A DNA stretch of 43,874 bases from Bacteroidales bacterium (lineage in GTDB: Bacteria > Bacteroidota > Bacteroidia > Bacteroidales > P3), in the NCBI GenBank assembly GCA_017646685.1, contig JAGCLZ010000020.1, forward strand, positions 1 to 43,874, written 5' to 3'. Positions 25,541 through 35,237 of this stretch are shown piece after piece (positions within the stretch are counted from its first letter, which is position 1; every line of letters starts with the position of its first letter). A program made the translations under genes and the position numbers. The notes under the pieces were generated by a model that worked only from the letters and a program-made list of their open reading frames with translations, made no database searches and was not told the origin of the DNA.

Positions 25541-25725
25541 ATAGGGATGAAAAACTTCCTCAGGGCTGTCCGGCCCAAACCTCGCCTGCATTTGCCACCA
25601 GGAGTGTATATGCTAACCTTCCGCAACAACGACTGGGTTATAACCCGCAAGTTTGTAAAGAAATAAGACTTACTTGTTTCAAAGCCCAACCACTTGCAAA
25701 GGGGGTGGGCTTTGGTTTTTTGTGG
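25541..25725 (+). ncRNA. Candidate structured non-coding RNA before adk
   Basis: The 620-base gap between the PagL-like gene and adk contains a run of hairpin-forming segments: GGGCTGTCCGGCCC, the perfect palindrome GGGTTATAACCC (25635-25646), CAAGTTTGTAAAG facing CTTACTTG, and a final stem CAAAGCCCA/TGGGCTTTG (25680-25688/25706-25714) followed by TTTTTT (25716-25721). This order, ending in an intrinsic terminator with no gene before it, fits a small RNA. I do not recognise a class. Both strands also stay open for about 95 codons, so a small protein or a repeat element is not excluded. Confidence 0.3.
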
Positions 25726-25799
25726 AGATGGCTTGCTACAGATTTGCAAAAAAAATGCTTATTTCGGGAATAAACCTAGTAAATGTCCGAAAAAAAATG

Positions 25800-25807
25800 T
25801 ACCTTTG
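25800..25807 (+). promoter_or_regulatory. -7 element for adk
   Basis: TACCTTTG, matching TAnnTTTG, 78 bases before the adk ATG. The -33 part is not clear. Confidence 0.45.
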
Positions 25808-25885
25808 AAAAATGTAACGGAAAGCCGAAAAGCGTGTTTTTCGTTCATTATAAGTTATATACAATTAATCAAAATAGAGTTGAAA

Positions 25886-26464
25886 ATGATAAATATAGCA
25901 TTATTTGGAGCACCGGGAGCCGGTAAAGGAACACAATCACAAATGTTGGTTGAAAAATACGACCTTACATACGTATCTACAGGCGATATGTTGCGTAAAG
26001 AAATTGCCGAAGGTACTGAACTAGGAAAACGCATTAAAAGCATTATGGATGCCGGCGAATTGGTGTCGGACGAGATAGTAGTTGAAATCATCGAAAAGAT
26101 TATCGCTACCAACACTCGTAATGGAGTGCTTTTTGATGGATTCCCACGCAATGTGGCTCAAGCCGAAACATTGGAAAAGTTGCTTAACAACCACGGCACA
26201 AAACTATCGTGCATGATAAGTCTAGATGTTCCTCGCGAAGAGCTTGTACGTCGTATGCTTGAGCGTGCCAAAGTATCGGGCCGTTCGGACGATAACGAAG
26301 AAACTATCAAAAACCGTCTTCATGAATATGAAAGCAAAACATTGCCTGTGGCTGATTACTACAAGGGCAAAGGTTTATATGTGGAAGTAAACGGATATGG
26401 TGATATTCAAGAAATATCCAAGAATATCATTGCAGCTATTGATGCAAAGATTGCTGCTAAATAA
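25886..26464 (+). CDS. adk: Adenylate kinase
   Basis: 192 aa from the ATG at 25886, which places the P-loop [11 protein letters not shown] (residues 7-17) at the usual distance from the N-terminus. The 64 codons upstream in frame cross the promoter. It interconverts AMP, ADP and [24 protein letters not shown] (AMP binding) and [17 protein letters not shown] with the short lid are all visible, and no zinc lid is present. The obg start follows 9 bases after the stop, so the two are co-transcribed. Confidence 0.97.
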   Translation: MINIALFGAPGAGKGTQSQMLVEKYDLTYVSTGDMLRKEIAEGTELGKRIKSIMDAGELVSDEIVVEIIEKIIATNTRNGVLFDGFPRNVAQAETLEKLLNNHGTKLSCMISLDVPREELVRRMLERAKVSGRSDDNEETIKNRLHEYESKTLPVADYYKGKGLYVEVNGYGDIQEISKNIIAAIDAKIAAK

Positions 26465-26473
26465 CGAATAGCA

Positions 26474-27484
26474 GTGAATTCGAATTTTGTAGATTATGTA
26501 AAAATATGCTGTCGCTCTGGTAAAGGCGGTGCGGGGTCGGCCCATTTGCTACGTGTAAAGTACAATGCCAAGGCCGGCCCTGACGGCGGCGACGGCGGTC
26601 GTGGCGGTCATGTGATATTGCGTGGCAACAAGCAGATGTGGACTTTGCTGCATCTTAAGTACACCAAACATGTTTTTGCCGAAGATGGCGAAGCCGGTGG
26701 ACATAACTTATGTACAGGCCGCGAAGGTAAGGACCAGATACTGGATGTGCCGCTGGGTTCGGTATGTCGCGACTTCGAGACCGGCGAACAGCTGTGCGAG
26801 ATTGTCGAAGATGGGCAGACGGCAGTGATAGTTAAAGGTGGACGTGGTGGATTGGGCAACGACCATTTTAAGTCGGCTACCAACCGCACACCTCGTTATG
26901 CACAGCCCGGCGAACCTCGTGTGGAACGTTGGGTGATAATAGAGCTTAAGATGCTTGCCGATGTGGGCTTGGTGGGATTTCCCAATGCCGGTAAATCAAC
27001 ATTCCTTTCGGTGGTGTCGGCAGCCAAACCCGAGATAGCCGATTATCCTTTTACTACCTTGGTGCCAAACTTGGGTATGGTTAGTTATCGTGACAATCGC
27101 TCGTTTGTGGTGGCCGATATACCGGGTATAATCGAAGGAGCAGCCGAAGGCAAAGGTTTAGGTCTTAGATTCCTCAGACATATAGAGCGAAACTCTATAC
27201 TGCTGTTTATGGTATCGTGCGATTGCGAAGATGTAAAGAAGGAGTATAAGATATTGCTGGGCGAGCTGAAGAAGTATAACCCCGAACTGCTCGATAAGAA
27301 ACGCATATTGGCAGTAACCAAATGCGATATGATGGACGAGGTGATGCTTAAGCAGCTTAAACGTACATTGCCACGTACATTGGATACTATAATGATAAGC
27401 TCTGTTTCGGGTATGAACATCATGGAACTCAAGGATCTTATTTGGAGCAAAATGACGGAGTCGTATGATGGAGAAGCTCAATAG
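26474..27484 (+). CDS. obg: Obg-family GTPase
   Basis: 336 aa starting with GTG at 26474: the conserved [17 protein letters not shown] follows at once and no ATG is available. The glycine-rich Obg domain (1-158, e.g. [14 protein letters not shown]) precedes the G domain with G1 GFPNAGKST (168-176), G3 DIPG (215-218) and TKCD as the G4 motif, where NKxD is usual. Obg acts in large ribosomal subunit assembly. There is no extra C-terminal domain, typical for this phylum. The end overlaps the PAP2 gene by 20 bases. Confidence 0.96.
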   Translation: MNSNFVDYVKICCRSGKGGAGSAHLLRVKYNAKAGPDGGDGGRGGHVILRGNKQMWTLLHLKYTKHVFAEDGEAGGHNLCTGREGKDQILDVPLGSVCRDFETGEQLCEIVEDGQTAVIVKGGRGGLGNDHFKSATNRTPRYAQPGEPRVERWVIIELKMLADVGLVGFPNAGKSTFLSVVSAAKPEIADYPFTTLVPNLGMVSYRDNRSFVVADIPGIIEGAAEGKGLGLRFLRHIERNSILLFMVSCDCEDVKKEYKILLGELKKYNPELLDKKRILAVTKCDMMDEVMLKQLKRTLPRTLDTIMISSVSGMNIMELKDLIWSKMTESYDGEAQ

Positions 27485-28058
27485 TCTCGATGTTCAGGCT
27501 TTTTATTGGATAAATGGTCATCATTGTACAGTGTTGGACTATATCCTTTGGACGTTCAGTCAAGGATGGTCGTGGGCTATTGTGTTGGTGGCTATACTTG
27601 TGTTTGTTACAGCCAAAAGGGAGCCCAAAGCAATATTGTTTGTGCTGTTGGGTATAGCACTTTGCTTTTTGCTTGGCGACCGCATATCGGTTGTTGGGTT
27701 CAAGAATGTGGTTATGCGTCTGCGTCCTTGTCATGCTTTGCCCGATGTTCGTCTGTTTGATGGACATTGTGGTGGGCAGTACGGTTTTGTGTCGTCGCAT
27801 GCAACCAACTGTTTTGCTTTGGCAACATTCCTTGCATATCGCTATGTTCGAAAAATTAAATGGTTGCCTTATTTGTTGTTTGCATGGGCTGCCGTGGTGG
27901 CTTATAGCCGTCCTTATTTGGGTGTGCACTATCCCGGCGATATAATATGTGGTACACTGGTGGGATTGGGATGTGGCAGTTTGGCTTACTTCCTAGTAGC
28001 AAAAATAGAACAGATGACAGTTAGTTGCCGGGCCAAACGGAGGTCCAATGAGGATTGA
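27465..28058 (+). CDS. PAP2-superfamily membrane phosphatase
   Basis: 197 aa (or 196 from the second ATG). Membrane helices surround the three acid-phosphatase motifs: [16 protein letters not shown] and [12 protein letters not shown], whose His is the expected nucleophile. Members dephosphorylate lipid substrates such as undecaprenyl pyrophosphate or phosphatidylglycerol phosphate. The start lies inside the end of obg, implying coupled translation. The specific substrate cannot be told; cell-wall carrier recycling is the common bacterial role. Confidence 0.9.
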   Translation: MMEKLNSLDVQAFYWINGHHCTVLDYILWTFSQGWSWAIVLVAILVFVTAKREPKAILFVLLGIALCFLLGDRISVVGFKNVVMRLRPCHALPDVRLFDGHCGGQYGFVSSHATNCFALATFLAYRYVRKIKWLPYLLFAWAAVVAYSRPYLGVHYPGDIICGTLVGLGCGSLAYFLVAKIEQMTVSCRAKRRSNED

Positions 28059-28094
28059 CGATTGATGATTTGATATTAAATTATTTGCAAAGAT

Positions 28095-29042
28095 ATGAAA
28101 CGAATCCTTGTTACAGATAATACTCATCCTATATTGTGCGAGAAACTTAGGGCGGCAGGTCATCATTGCGATGTGCAAGTTGATTTGTCGTACAGCGAAC
28201 TGCTATCAGTGGTAAACAACTATGATGCTATGGTGGTGCGCAGCAAGGTAGAGATTGATAGAAATTTCCTTTCGCAAGTAAACACTCTGAAATGTATAGG
28301 ACGTGTGGGAGCCGGAATGGAAACCATTGATGTGGACTATGCCGAAGCTCGAGGTATACGTTGCCTTAATTCGCCCGAAGGCAACAGAGATGCTGTGGGC
28401 GAACATGCATTGGGAATGCTGCTTGCTTTGTTCAACAAAATAGTGAAAGCCAATACAGAGATAAGGAATGGATATTGGAAACGAGAGGATAACAGAGGAT
28501 TGGAGATAAAGGGGAAAACTATTGGTATAATAGGTTTTGGCAATATGGGTAGTTCGTTTGCCAAGAGGTTGCAGGGCTTCGACTGCAATATAATAAGTTA
28601 CGATAAGTATAAGAGCCATTATGCACCCGATTATGTAGAGGAAGTGGAATTGGATGAGTTGTATCGCCGTGCCGATGTGGTAAGTTTTCATGTGCCTCTT
28701 ACTGCCGAAACTCGCTATATGGTCAATGCCGAATTTATCAACTCTTTTGCAATGCCGATATATATAATAAATACCGCACGTGGAGCTGTGGTTAAGACAG
28801 TGGATTTGGCCGAAGCATTGAAGAGCGGTAAGGTGTTGGGGGCTGCCCTTGATGTGATAGAATATGAGAATATGGCAAAAGACGGGTTGGACATAAACTC
28901 GCTTACTCCCGATTTTAAGTTTTTGATAGATTCCAACAACGTGGTGCTTACTCCTCATGTGGGTGGCTGGACGGTGGAATCGAAATACAAACTGGCGGCT
29001 GTATTGGCCGATAAAATAATAGAAGTATTAAACCAAGACTGA
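28095..29042 (+). CDS. D-2-hydroxyacid dehydrogenase (phosphoglycerate dehydrogenase-like)
   Basis: 315 aa. The NAD-binding domain has GIIGFGNMGSSFAKRL, and the catalytic residues appear as Arg in NTARGAVV, Glu in DVIEYEN and His in TPHVGGWT. The substrate domain includes CIGRVGAGMETIDVDYA and NSPEGNRDAVGEHALGM, a pattern seen in SerA-like enzymes. No C-terminal ACT domain is present, so it is the short form. 3-phosphoglycerate, giving serine, is the best guess but other 2-hydroxyacids are possible. The DUF3109 gene follows 9 bases later. Confidence 0.88.
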   Translation: MKRILVTDNTHPILCEKLRAAGHHCDVQVDLSYSELLSVVNNYDAMVVRSKVEIDRNFLSQVNTLKCIGRVGAGMETIDVDYAEARGIRCLNSPEGNRDAVGEHALGMLLALFNKIVKANTEIRNGYWKREDNRGLEIKGKTIGIIGFGNMGSSFAKRLQGFDCNIISYDKYKSHYAPDYVEEVELDELYRRADVVSFHVPLTAETRYMVNAEFINSFAMPIYIINTARGAVVKTVDLAEALKSGKVLGAALDVIEYENMAKDGLDINSLTPDFKFLIDSNNVVLTPHVGGWTVESKYKLAAVLADKIIEVLNQD

Positions 29043-29051
29043 TTGTAGACT

Positions 29052-29621
29052 ATGATAATAGTAGGAGATTGCATAATATCAGAAAACATAGCCGAGAAGA
29101 AATTTTGTTGCGACCTAGCACAATGTAAGGGTTGTTGCTGTATAGAAGGCGATGCTGGAGCACCGTTGGAAAAATGCGAGATTAGTATTCTCAAAAAGAT
29201 ATATCCCGAAGTGAAACCTTATATGGAGGAAAAGGGTATTGCCGAAGTGGAGAAGAACGGAGTATCGGCCCTCGATATCAACGATGAGCCATGTACACCC
29301 CTCGTTGATGGAAGGGAGTGCGTGTATATGTGTTGGGACAATGGTGTGGCAATGTGTGCTATAGAGAAAGCCTACTTGGATAAAAAAATAGATTTCCAAA
29401 AGCCGGTGTCGTGCCATCTTTATCCCATAAGGGTTGATAACTACGACGACTTCAAAGCCGTAAACTACCATGAATGGGATATATGTAGTTGTGCGGTGAA
29501 ACTTGGAAGGGAGGTAGGTGTACCATTATATAAGTATTTGGAAGTTCCACTTGTGAGAAAGTTTGGACGTGAGTGGTACGACGAACTAGTGTTTCGGTGT
29601 GAGGAATATTTGGGTAAATAG
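29052..29621 (+). CDS. DUF3109 family cysteine-rich protein
   Basis: 189 aa. About a dozen cysteines lie in a pattern known for DUF3109: FCCDLAQCKGCCCIEGDAGA near residues 19-38, CTPLVDGRECVYMC, CAIEKAY, VSCHLYPIR and WDICSC. Such clusters suggest metal or iron-sulfur binding, and a link to YkgJ-type proteins has been proposed, but no function is established. It lies 9 bases after the dehydrogenase gene. The promoter of trpS overlaps its stop region. Confidence 0.88.
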   Translation: MIIVGDCIISENIAEKKFCCDLAQCKGCCCIEGDAGAPLEKCEISILKKIYPEVKPYMEEKGIAEVEKNGVSALDINDEPCTPLVDGRECVYMCWDNGVAMCAIEKAYLDKKIDFQKPVSCHLYPIRVDNYDDFKAVNYHEWDICSCAVKLGREVGVPLYKYLEVPLVRKFGREWYDELVFRCEEYLGK

Positions 29622-29622
29622 T

Positions 29623-29653
29623 TTTGAAATATCACCCGAAATTAGTACTTTTG
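29623..29653 (+). promoter_or_regulatory. Promoter for trpS
   Basis: TTTG (29623-29626), 19 bases, TACTTTTG (29646-29653). The leader contains a small hairpin, AACGG/CCGTT (29674-29678/29684-29688), with no obvious attenuator. Confidence 0.6.
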
Positions 29654-29730
29654 TAAATTGTTACGGCAGGGATAACGGTTCCTCCGTTGAGATATAAACG
29701 ATTGTCAATTATAATAATATATTAGTAGAG

Positions 29731-30732
29731 ATGAAAAAAGAAATAGTGTTGAGTGGTATTCGTCCCACAGGAAACTTACATTTGGGAAATTATTTTGGAG
29801 CATTGAGAAACTTTATTAAGATGCAAGAAGAATATGAATGCTACTTCTTTATTGCCGACTACCATTCACTTACCACTCATCCTAATCCAGAAAATTTATA
29901 CAACAACGTACGCCAAATACTTGTAGAATATTTGGCAGCAGGTTTGGATCCCGAGAAATCGACAATATATGTACAAAGCGATTTGCCAGAAACAGCAGAG
30001 TTATATTTACTATTGAATATGAATACATATCTTGGCGAATTGCAGCGAGTAACATCGTTTAAGGACAAGGTTCGTAAGCAACCTAATAATGTAAATGCTG
30101 GTTTACTTACCTATCCTACTCTTATGGCTGCAGATATACTTATACATAGGGCAGCCAAAGTGCCTGTGGGTAAGGACCAGGAGCAACACTTGGAAATGAC
30201 TCGTACTTTTTCCAACCGCTTTAATAATATGTATGGCAACGAAGTGTTTCCTTTGCCGCAAGCATTCAATTTTGGAAATGAATTGGTGAAAATTCCCGGA
30301 TTGGACGGCAGTGGCAAGATGGGAAAATCCGAAGGTGAAGGTAATGCGATATTCTTAAATGAGGATCCGGCATCTATCCGCAAAAAGATAATGAAAGCCA
30401 AAACCGATTCGGGTCCTACTCAGATGAATCAGGAAAAACCTATTGAAATAGAGAACTTGTTTACTCTTATGAAAGCAGTATCGACTACTGATACTGTAGC
30501 TTTTTTCGAAGAAAAATACAATAAGTGTGAGATACGTTACGGTGATATGAAAAAGCAATTGGCCGAAGATATGATTGCGTTTACTACTCCGTTCCGTGAA
30601 AAGATTGCTGAATTATCGAGCAATGAGAAGTATTTGCAAGATGTTATGCAGATGGGAAAAGAAAAAGCTCACGAGAGTGCCAAACGTACAATGGACGAGG
30701 TGAGAAAAACTCTTGGCTTCAGGGTGTATTAG
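29731..30732 (+). CDS. trpS: Tryptophanyl-tRNA synthetase
   Basis: 333 aa, a normal length. Class I motifs are visible: GNLHLGN at 14-20 (HIGH equivalent) and KMGKS at 196-200 (KMSKS equivalent). SGIRPTGNLHLGNYFGAL and the ADILIHRA.KVPVGKDQEQH segment identify TrpRS over TyrRS. It charges tRNA-Trp. It has its own promoter. The S41 protease gene follows 44 bases later. Confidence 0.97.
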   Translation: MKKEIVLSGIRPTGNLHLGNYFGALRNFIKMQEEYECYFFIADYHSLTTHPNPENLYNNVRQILVEYLAAGLDPEKSTIYVQSDLPETAELYLLLNMNTYLGELQRVTSFKDKVRKQPNNVNAGLLTYPTLMAADILIHRAAKVPVGKDQEQHLEMTRTFSNRFNNMYGNEVFPLPQAFNFGNELVKIPGLDGSGKMGKSEGEGNAIFLNEDPASIRKKIMKAKTDSGPTQMNQEKPIEIENLFTLMKAVSTTDTVAFFEEKYNKCEIRYGDMKKQLAEDMIAFTTPFREKIAELSSNEKYLQDVMQMGKEKAHESAKRTMDEVRKTLGFRVY

Positions 30733-30776
30733 GCTAAAGGGTTGGAATAATATGTTGTTTATTATGTAGGAAACAG

Positions 30777-32396
30777 ATGAGTCAGACGGTAAAAGCATCG
30801 CATGTAGCACTGTTTATTTCGATAGCATTGACTATAGGAATATTGCTAGGGGTATGGTTGGCACCTTCGTCGAAAGATGACAATGAAACTCTTGGTGAGG
30901 TTAGTCATGTAAATAAGACGAACAAGATGACAGAGATAATGAGATTGATACCTAAGAGATATGTTGACTCGATTTCCTACGAACAAGTGGAAGAATGTGC
31001 AATACAGCTTCTATTACAATATTTGGATCCCCACTCTGTATATGTGCCAAAACTAAACTTTGTAACGGAAAAAGAGAATTTGGAGGGCGAAATGGAAGGT
31101 GTTGGGCTGTGGGTATCGATGGTTAAAGATACTGCATTCATCATCGAGGTTTTTAAAGATAGTCCTTCAGATAGAGCCGGCATATTGGGTGGCGATAGGA
31201 TTGTTACCATAAATGGAGAATCCGTTTTCGGCAGAAAGTTTACCAATAAAGATGTGGTGAAAAGGTTGAAAGGACCAAAAGGTACTATGGTAAATCTTGG
31301 AATATCCAGAAGGGGAGAGTCTAAAGTGTTGAACTTTAAGTTGAAAAGAACTGCTATACCTCTCAATACTGTTCGCTATAGTGGTATGCTAGATGATGAA
31401 ATAGGCTATATATCTCTTACAGAATTTTCGGCCACTACTTACAAAGAAATGCGTGTAGCATTATCCAAGTTGCGGTCGCAAGGAATGCAGAAACTTATCT
31501 TAGACTTAAGAGGTAATGGAGGAGGATTGCTATATCAAGCAAGAGAAGTGGCAGATTTATTTCTTTCTCAAGGACAGCTTATAGTATATACCGAAGGAGT
31601 AAATTCACCCAAAGAGGAGTATTATTCAACTACCGATGATGCATTTGTTGATGGTAGTTTTGTGGTTATGATGAACGAATATTCGGCTTCGGCTAGTGAG
31701 GTTGTTGCCGGAGCTATACAAGATAATGATAGAGGCCTTATAGTAGGTCGCCGTTCTTTTGGCAAAGGGTTGGTGCAAAAACAATTTGAGATGTTTGATG
31801 GGTCAGCATTAAGGCTTACCACAGCTCGTTATTATACACCTTCTGGAAGATGTATTCAACGCCCATACGACAAAGGAAGTGATGAATATTATTTGGATTT
31901 TCTTCTTCGCATATTGGCCGATATGGAGTCGGATTCAATAATACAAAAGGTAACAGATACAACAAAGTATTATACAAAGGAAGGACGTGTGGTATATGCC
32001 GGAGGTGGTATATTCCCGGATGAGGTGTTGCCCTACGAGAAAGATGTCCTACTGATATACTATAATAGATTAGAAGATAAAGATATCTTCTATAATTATG
32101 CATTTGATTATGTGGATAAGAATAGGGCTTTGCTTTTGAAAAAATATCCACAATCGGATGACTATGTGAAAGGTTTCTCATTGTCTGATGAAATGTTTGA
32201 AGACTTTCTGATGTTGGCAGAGAAATCGGGGATAAAAAGAAATGTCGAGTCTATTGCTGCTTATGGCAACGAAATGAAGATATTGGTTAAAGCATATATG
32301 GCAGAATTTCTGTATGGAAAGGAGCTCTATTATGGAATAACGTTGTCGGCAGACCATGAATTACAAAAGGCAATAAATATAATAAAGAAAAAATAA
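30777..32396 (+). CDS. S41-family carboxy-terminal processing protease
   Basis: 539 aa. A signal anchor (about 8-29) places it in the periplasm, followed by a helical region and a PDZ domain (about 105-190, EGVGLWVSM, SPSDRAGILGGDRIVTINGE). The S41 core (about 205-370) has ILDLRGNGGGLL, the Ser motif EYSASASEVVAGA (301-313) and the Lys330 motif RRSFGKGLVQ. A C-terminal region of about 170 residues completes it. Such proteases trim or degrade envelope proteins after recognising their C-termini. tlpA-like follows 6 bases later. Confidence 0.93.
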   Translation: MSQTVKASHVALFISIALTIGILLGVWLAPSSKDDNETLGEVSHVNKTNKMTEIMRLIPKRYVDSISYEQVEECAIQLLLQYLDPHSVYVPKLNFVTEKENLEGEMEGVGLWVSMVKDTAFIIEVFKDSPSDRAGILGGDRIVTINGESVFGRKFTNKDVVKRLKGPKGTMVNLGISRRGESKVLNFKLKRTAIPLNTVRYSGMLDDEIGYISLTEFSATTYKEMRVALSKLRSQGMQKLILDLRGNGGGLLYQAREVADLFLSQGQLIVYTEGVNSPKEEYYSTTDDAFVDGSFVVMMNEYSASASEVVAGAIQDNDRGLIVGRRSFGKGLVQKQFEMFDGSALRLTTARYYTPSGRCIQRPYDKGSDEYYLDFLLRILADMESDSIIQKVTDTTKYYTKEGRVVYAGGGIFPDEVLPYEKDVLLIYYNRLEDKDIFYNYAFDYVDKNRALLLKKYPQSDDYVKGFSLSDEMFEDFLMLAEKSGIKRNVESIAAYGNEMKILVKAYMAEFLYGKELYYGITLSADHELQKAINIIKKK

Positions 32397-32402
32397 AGAG
32401 TT

Positions 32403-33503
32403 ATGATGAAAAGGAATATGTGTTTGGCAGTAATCGCTGTTTTATCTTTTTGGTCGTTAGCGTATGCACAAAAGACAGTGGTTTTGGGCAACTTAAACTT
32501 TAAATCCGAAACAACTTATAGTGAAATGGTAATAAGCGAAGTTATAGGTGGTACTATTCTTCCGATAGACACTGTTGCTATTGATAAAAAAGGAGATTAT
32601 AAAGCCGAATTGACAGTGAAAAAGCCTTCACTCTATGTTGTTCAATTCTTACCTTCGCAAAATGAAGCTACACATTGGTTTTTGGTTCCGAAGGAAAGGG
32701 TGCGATTGAACTACGATATCGATAAATTTCCCATACTTACATCTGTGAAAGGTTCGGATAATATGGTGGTGTATAAAGGTTTCTTTGAAAAGAATATAGA
32801 TATAGAGATATTGAATAGAGAATATTCACTTGCAACTACAGATAGAAAAAAAGAAATTGAGCAAGAATTTAGAAAATTGTATCCGACCATTACAGAGAAT
32901 ATTAAACAACATCTCTTGAACAATAAAGATGTGTTGGTATCGGCTTTTTTGGTAACGTGTTTTGATCAAGAATTTGCCAAGTACATTTCGGTTTACGAGT
33001 CTGTAAGAGATGCTTTGATTGCAAAATACCCTAATGATGGATTTGTAAAGAATCTGGATGAACGTCTCAAGAAGGCTCTTCTTGTTGGAACATTAGCACC
33101 AGATATAGTATTACCTTCACCCGATGGAAATGTATTAAAGTTGTCAGATTTAAAAGGTAAAGTTGTTCTTATTGATTTTTGGGCTTCATGGTGTGGACCT
33201 TGTAGAAGAGAAAATCCGAATGTTGTGAGATTGTATGATAAGTACAACGCTAAAGGATTTGAGATATTCAGCGTTTCGTTGGATAAGGATAGGAATGCTT
33301 GGATAAAAGCAATAAAAGATGATAAGTTAATATGGAACAATCATGTCAGTGATTTGAAATATTGGAGTTCGGAGGCCGCAAAATTATATGGTATATCGTC
33401 GATACCTTCAACTATATTGTTGGATAAAGATGGTCGTATTATAGCTAAAAATTTACGAGGTAGAGAACTTGAAAATAAATTAAAAGAAATATTTGGCGAA
33501 TAA
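32403..33503 (+). CDS. TlpA-like thioredoxin with N-terminal DUF4369-type domain
   Basis: 366 aa. Signal peptide (1-22, cleavage near AYAQ), an N-terminal DUF4369-like beta domain (about 25-125), a helical linker (about 130-225) and a thioredoxin domain (228-366) with WASWCGPCRRE, Cys264 and Cys267. The cis-Pro segment is ISSIPSTILLD. Proteins of this plan are thiol-disulfide reductases in the Bacteroidetes periplasm, several per genome. It follows the S41 protease in one transcript. A second ATG one codon later is a possible start. Confidence 0.92.
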   Translation: MMKRNMCLAVIAVLSFWSLAYAQKTVVLGNLNFKSETTYSEMVISEVIGGTILPIDTVAIDKKGDYKAELTVKKPSLYVVQFLPSQNEATHWFLVPKERVRLNYDIDKFPILTSVKGSDNMVVYKGFFEKNIDIEILNREYSLATTDRKKEIEQEFRKLYPTITENIKQHLLNNKDVLVSAFLVTCFDQEFAKYISVYESVRDALIAKYPNDGFVKNLDERLKKALLVGTLAPDIVLPSPDGNVLKLSDLKGKVVLIDFWASWCGPCRRENPNVVRLYDKYNAKGFEIFSVSLDKDRNAWIKAIKDDKLIWNNHVSDLKYWSSEAAKLYGISSIPSTILLDKDGRIIAKNLRGRELENKLKEIFGE

Positions 33504-33865
33504 ATGAAACATTATAGCTTAAAGCACGTACAATGAAACTGTCAAAAATAGAAAAAAAAAGCACAAAATTTGAAACATCTGATAAGGAAAAATGTTTTTT
33601 TTTACTGTAATGACGACCAAAATTATAAAATAAATTGTTTGTAATATAAAAAGAAAATAAAGAAATATCAGCTTTTAGGTATTTTGAAAATCAGTTTATT
33701 ATTCTGGGTATTTGCTCTTTTAAACAATAAGATGTCGAAGAATTCTGGAAAAAAAGAGTAAATGTTGAAAAAAATAAACTCAGATATGAAAAAATATGTG
33801 TATCTTTGCAAATTGAAATATACTATTAGAAATAAATAAAAAGAAATAATTAAAAGTAAAATGTT
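33504..33865. other. A+T-rich intergenic region upstream of the OmpA pair
   Basis: No gene is seen. The segment is very A-rich (several runs of 6-9 A) and ends with the -7 element of the OmpA gene. There is no clear terminator for the thioredoxin operon. Confidence 0.5.
33801..33808 (+). promoter_or_regulatory. -7 element for the first OmpA gene
   Basis: TATCTTTG, followed by an A/T-rich leader of about 50 bases before the ATG at 33866. The -33 part does not match TTTG, yet the A-rich upstream region suits a strong promoter. Confidence 0.5.
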
Positions 33866-35101
33866 ATGTTGAAAAGAGTATTAAAAATTGGAATGCTTGC
33901 ATCTTTTATGATGTGTACATTTGGTGCTTTTGCACAAGAAGAACAAGCTCAACCTCAAGCAGAAAACCAATATCCAAACTATAGTTTTTGGAGCAATTGG
34001 TCTGTTGGTGTAAAGGGTGGAATGACTGTTGCTGCTGACAGATTAGGAGTACAACAAGGTTTTAATGAAAATGATCCTAATAGTGACAATTCTCTTGGAT
34101 GGGCTCTTGATCTTTATTTGTCAAAAGAGTTGAATTATGTATGGGATCTTCGTTTGCAAGGTGGATTACATAGTATTCATAATGGACAAGGTAAAACTTT
34201 GAACTTAGCTGTTGGTTTTACTTTCTCTTTTATTGATGCAATAAAAGGTTACAATCCAGAAAGAACTTTGCGTATTTATGCAATAGGAAATGCAGGTATG
34301 GGTATAGACAAATCCGGTATCATAGCTAACAATCCTGCTTATGGTAATTTGTATTACTTTGCAAGTGGTGGATTCGGTGGTTCTTGGCGTTTTGCTGAAG
34401 ATTGGACTCTTACTTTGGAAGGTGTAGTATGTGCTCCTGCTGATCTTGGAAATCCAATTGGAAATTTCAAAGGATATTATGGAGAAGCTACTTTGGGTCT
34501 TGCTTACAACTTTGGTGTAACAGCTACTGATAAAGCTCGTATTGAACAAGAATCTCAATTGACTCAAGAAAACTTTGATGCTTTGACTCAAGAAAGAGAT
34601 CAAGCTAAAGCTGAACTTGCTTCGATGAAGAAGAGCGAACGTACATTGCAAGAAAAAGTTGCTACTTTGGAAAAAGCTCAAACTACCAACGAAAAAGTAG
34701 TTAAGAACGAAAAAGAATTAGCAAAACTTAAAGCTCAAATTGAGCAAATGAAGAAAGAACAATTGACTTTCTATGCTTTGCCTCTATCTATACTTTACGG
34801 CGTAGATCAATCTACAGTTCCTGCTGGCGAAATGAACAAGATGAAAGCTATTGCTAAAGTTATGAAAGATAATCCTGATTACAAATTTACAATCGTAGGA
34901 TTTGCTGATTACACAGGAAGCGCTGATTACAACCAAAAATTGTCAGTAAAACGTGCTGAAGAAGCTAAAAAAGTATTGGTAAATAAATATGGTATAGATC
35001 CTGATAGATTAGTTGTAGCTGGTAAAGGTCAAGCTGAATCTTTTGGCGATGTAAAAATGTCAGTTAATAGAAGAGTTTCTTTTTACCGTGTTATTGAATA
35101 A
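33866..35101 (+). CDS. OmpA-family outer-membrane protein with coiled coil, tandem copy 1
   Basis: 411 aa. Signal peptide (1-23, AFA-Q), an outer-membrane barrel (about 35-225), an Ala/Glu/Lys-rich coiled coil (about 226-300, QESQLTQENFDALTQERDQA) and an OmpA C-terminal domain (about 305-411) that binds peptidoglycan (VGFADYTGSADYNQKLSVKR, then NRRVSFYRVIE). It links the outer membrane to the cell wall. The codon choice is uniform and A/T-ending, as expected for an abundant protein. Porphyromonas gingivalis has a similar tandem OmpA pair (Pgm6/Pgm7). The next gene is its paralogue. Confidence 0.94.
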   Translation: MLKRVLKIGMLASFMMCTFGAFAQEEQAQPQAENQYPNYSFWSNWSVGVKGGMTVAADRLGVQQGFNENDPNSDNSLGWALDLYLSKELNYVWDLRLQGGLHSIHNGQGKTLNLAVGFTFSFIDAIKGYNPERTLRIYAIGNAGMGIDKSGIIANNPAYGNLYYFASGGFGGSWRFAEDWTLTLEGVVCAPADLGNPIGNFKGYYGEATLGLAYNFGVTATDKARIEQESQLTQENFDALTQERDQAKAELASMKKSERTLQEKVATLEKAQTTNEKVVKNEKELAKLKAQIEQMKKEQLTFYALPLSILYGVDQSTVPAGEMNKMKAIAKVMKDNPDYKFTIVGFADYTGSADYNQKLSVKRAEEAKKVLVNKYGIDPDRLVVAGKGQAESFGDVKMSVNRRVSFYRVIE

Positions 35102-35124
35102 TAAAGGTAACAAATTATAAAGAA

Positions 35125-35156
35125 AAAAGGGAAGAAATGTTTCTTCCCTTTTTTAA
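35125..35156 (+). terminator. Intrinsic terminator between the OmpA paralogues
   Basis: AAAAGGGAAGAAA (35125-35137) and TTTCTTCCCTTTT (35140-35152) form a near-perfect hairpin ending in Ts, so the two OmpA genes are at least partly separate transcripts. Confidence 0.88.
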
Positions 35157-35237
35157 TTTCTCTAGCATAAGAATGAATCTTTTTTTTTTATTTTTATGCA
35201 GTGTGGGCTGAAAATTAAATGATTAAATTGAATTATT

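Noticed and set aside
25456..25773. Overlapping open frames of about 95 codons on both strands before adk
   Set aside because: Both strands stay open over the same palindrome-rich segment, neither has a recognised domain or good start, and the segment ends in a terminator hairpin. A structured RNA or repeat is the simpler reading.
29654..29730. Possible T-box or attenuator upstream of trpS
   Set aside because: Only one small hairpin is present, with no terminator T-run and no T-box sequence.
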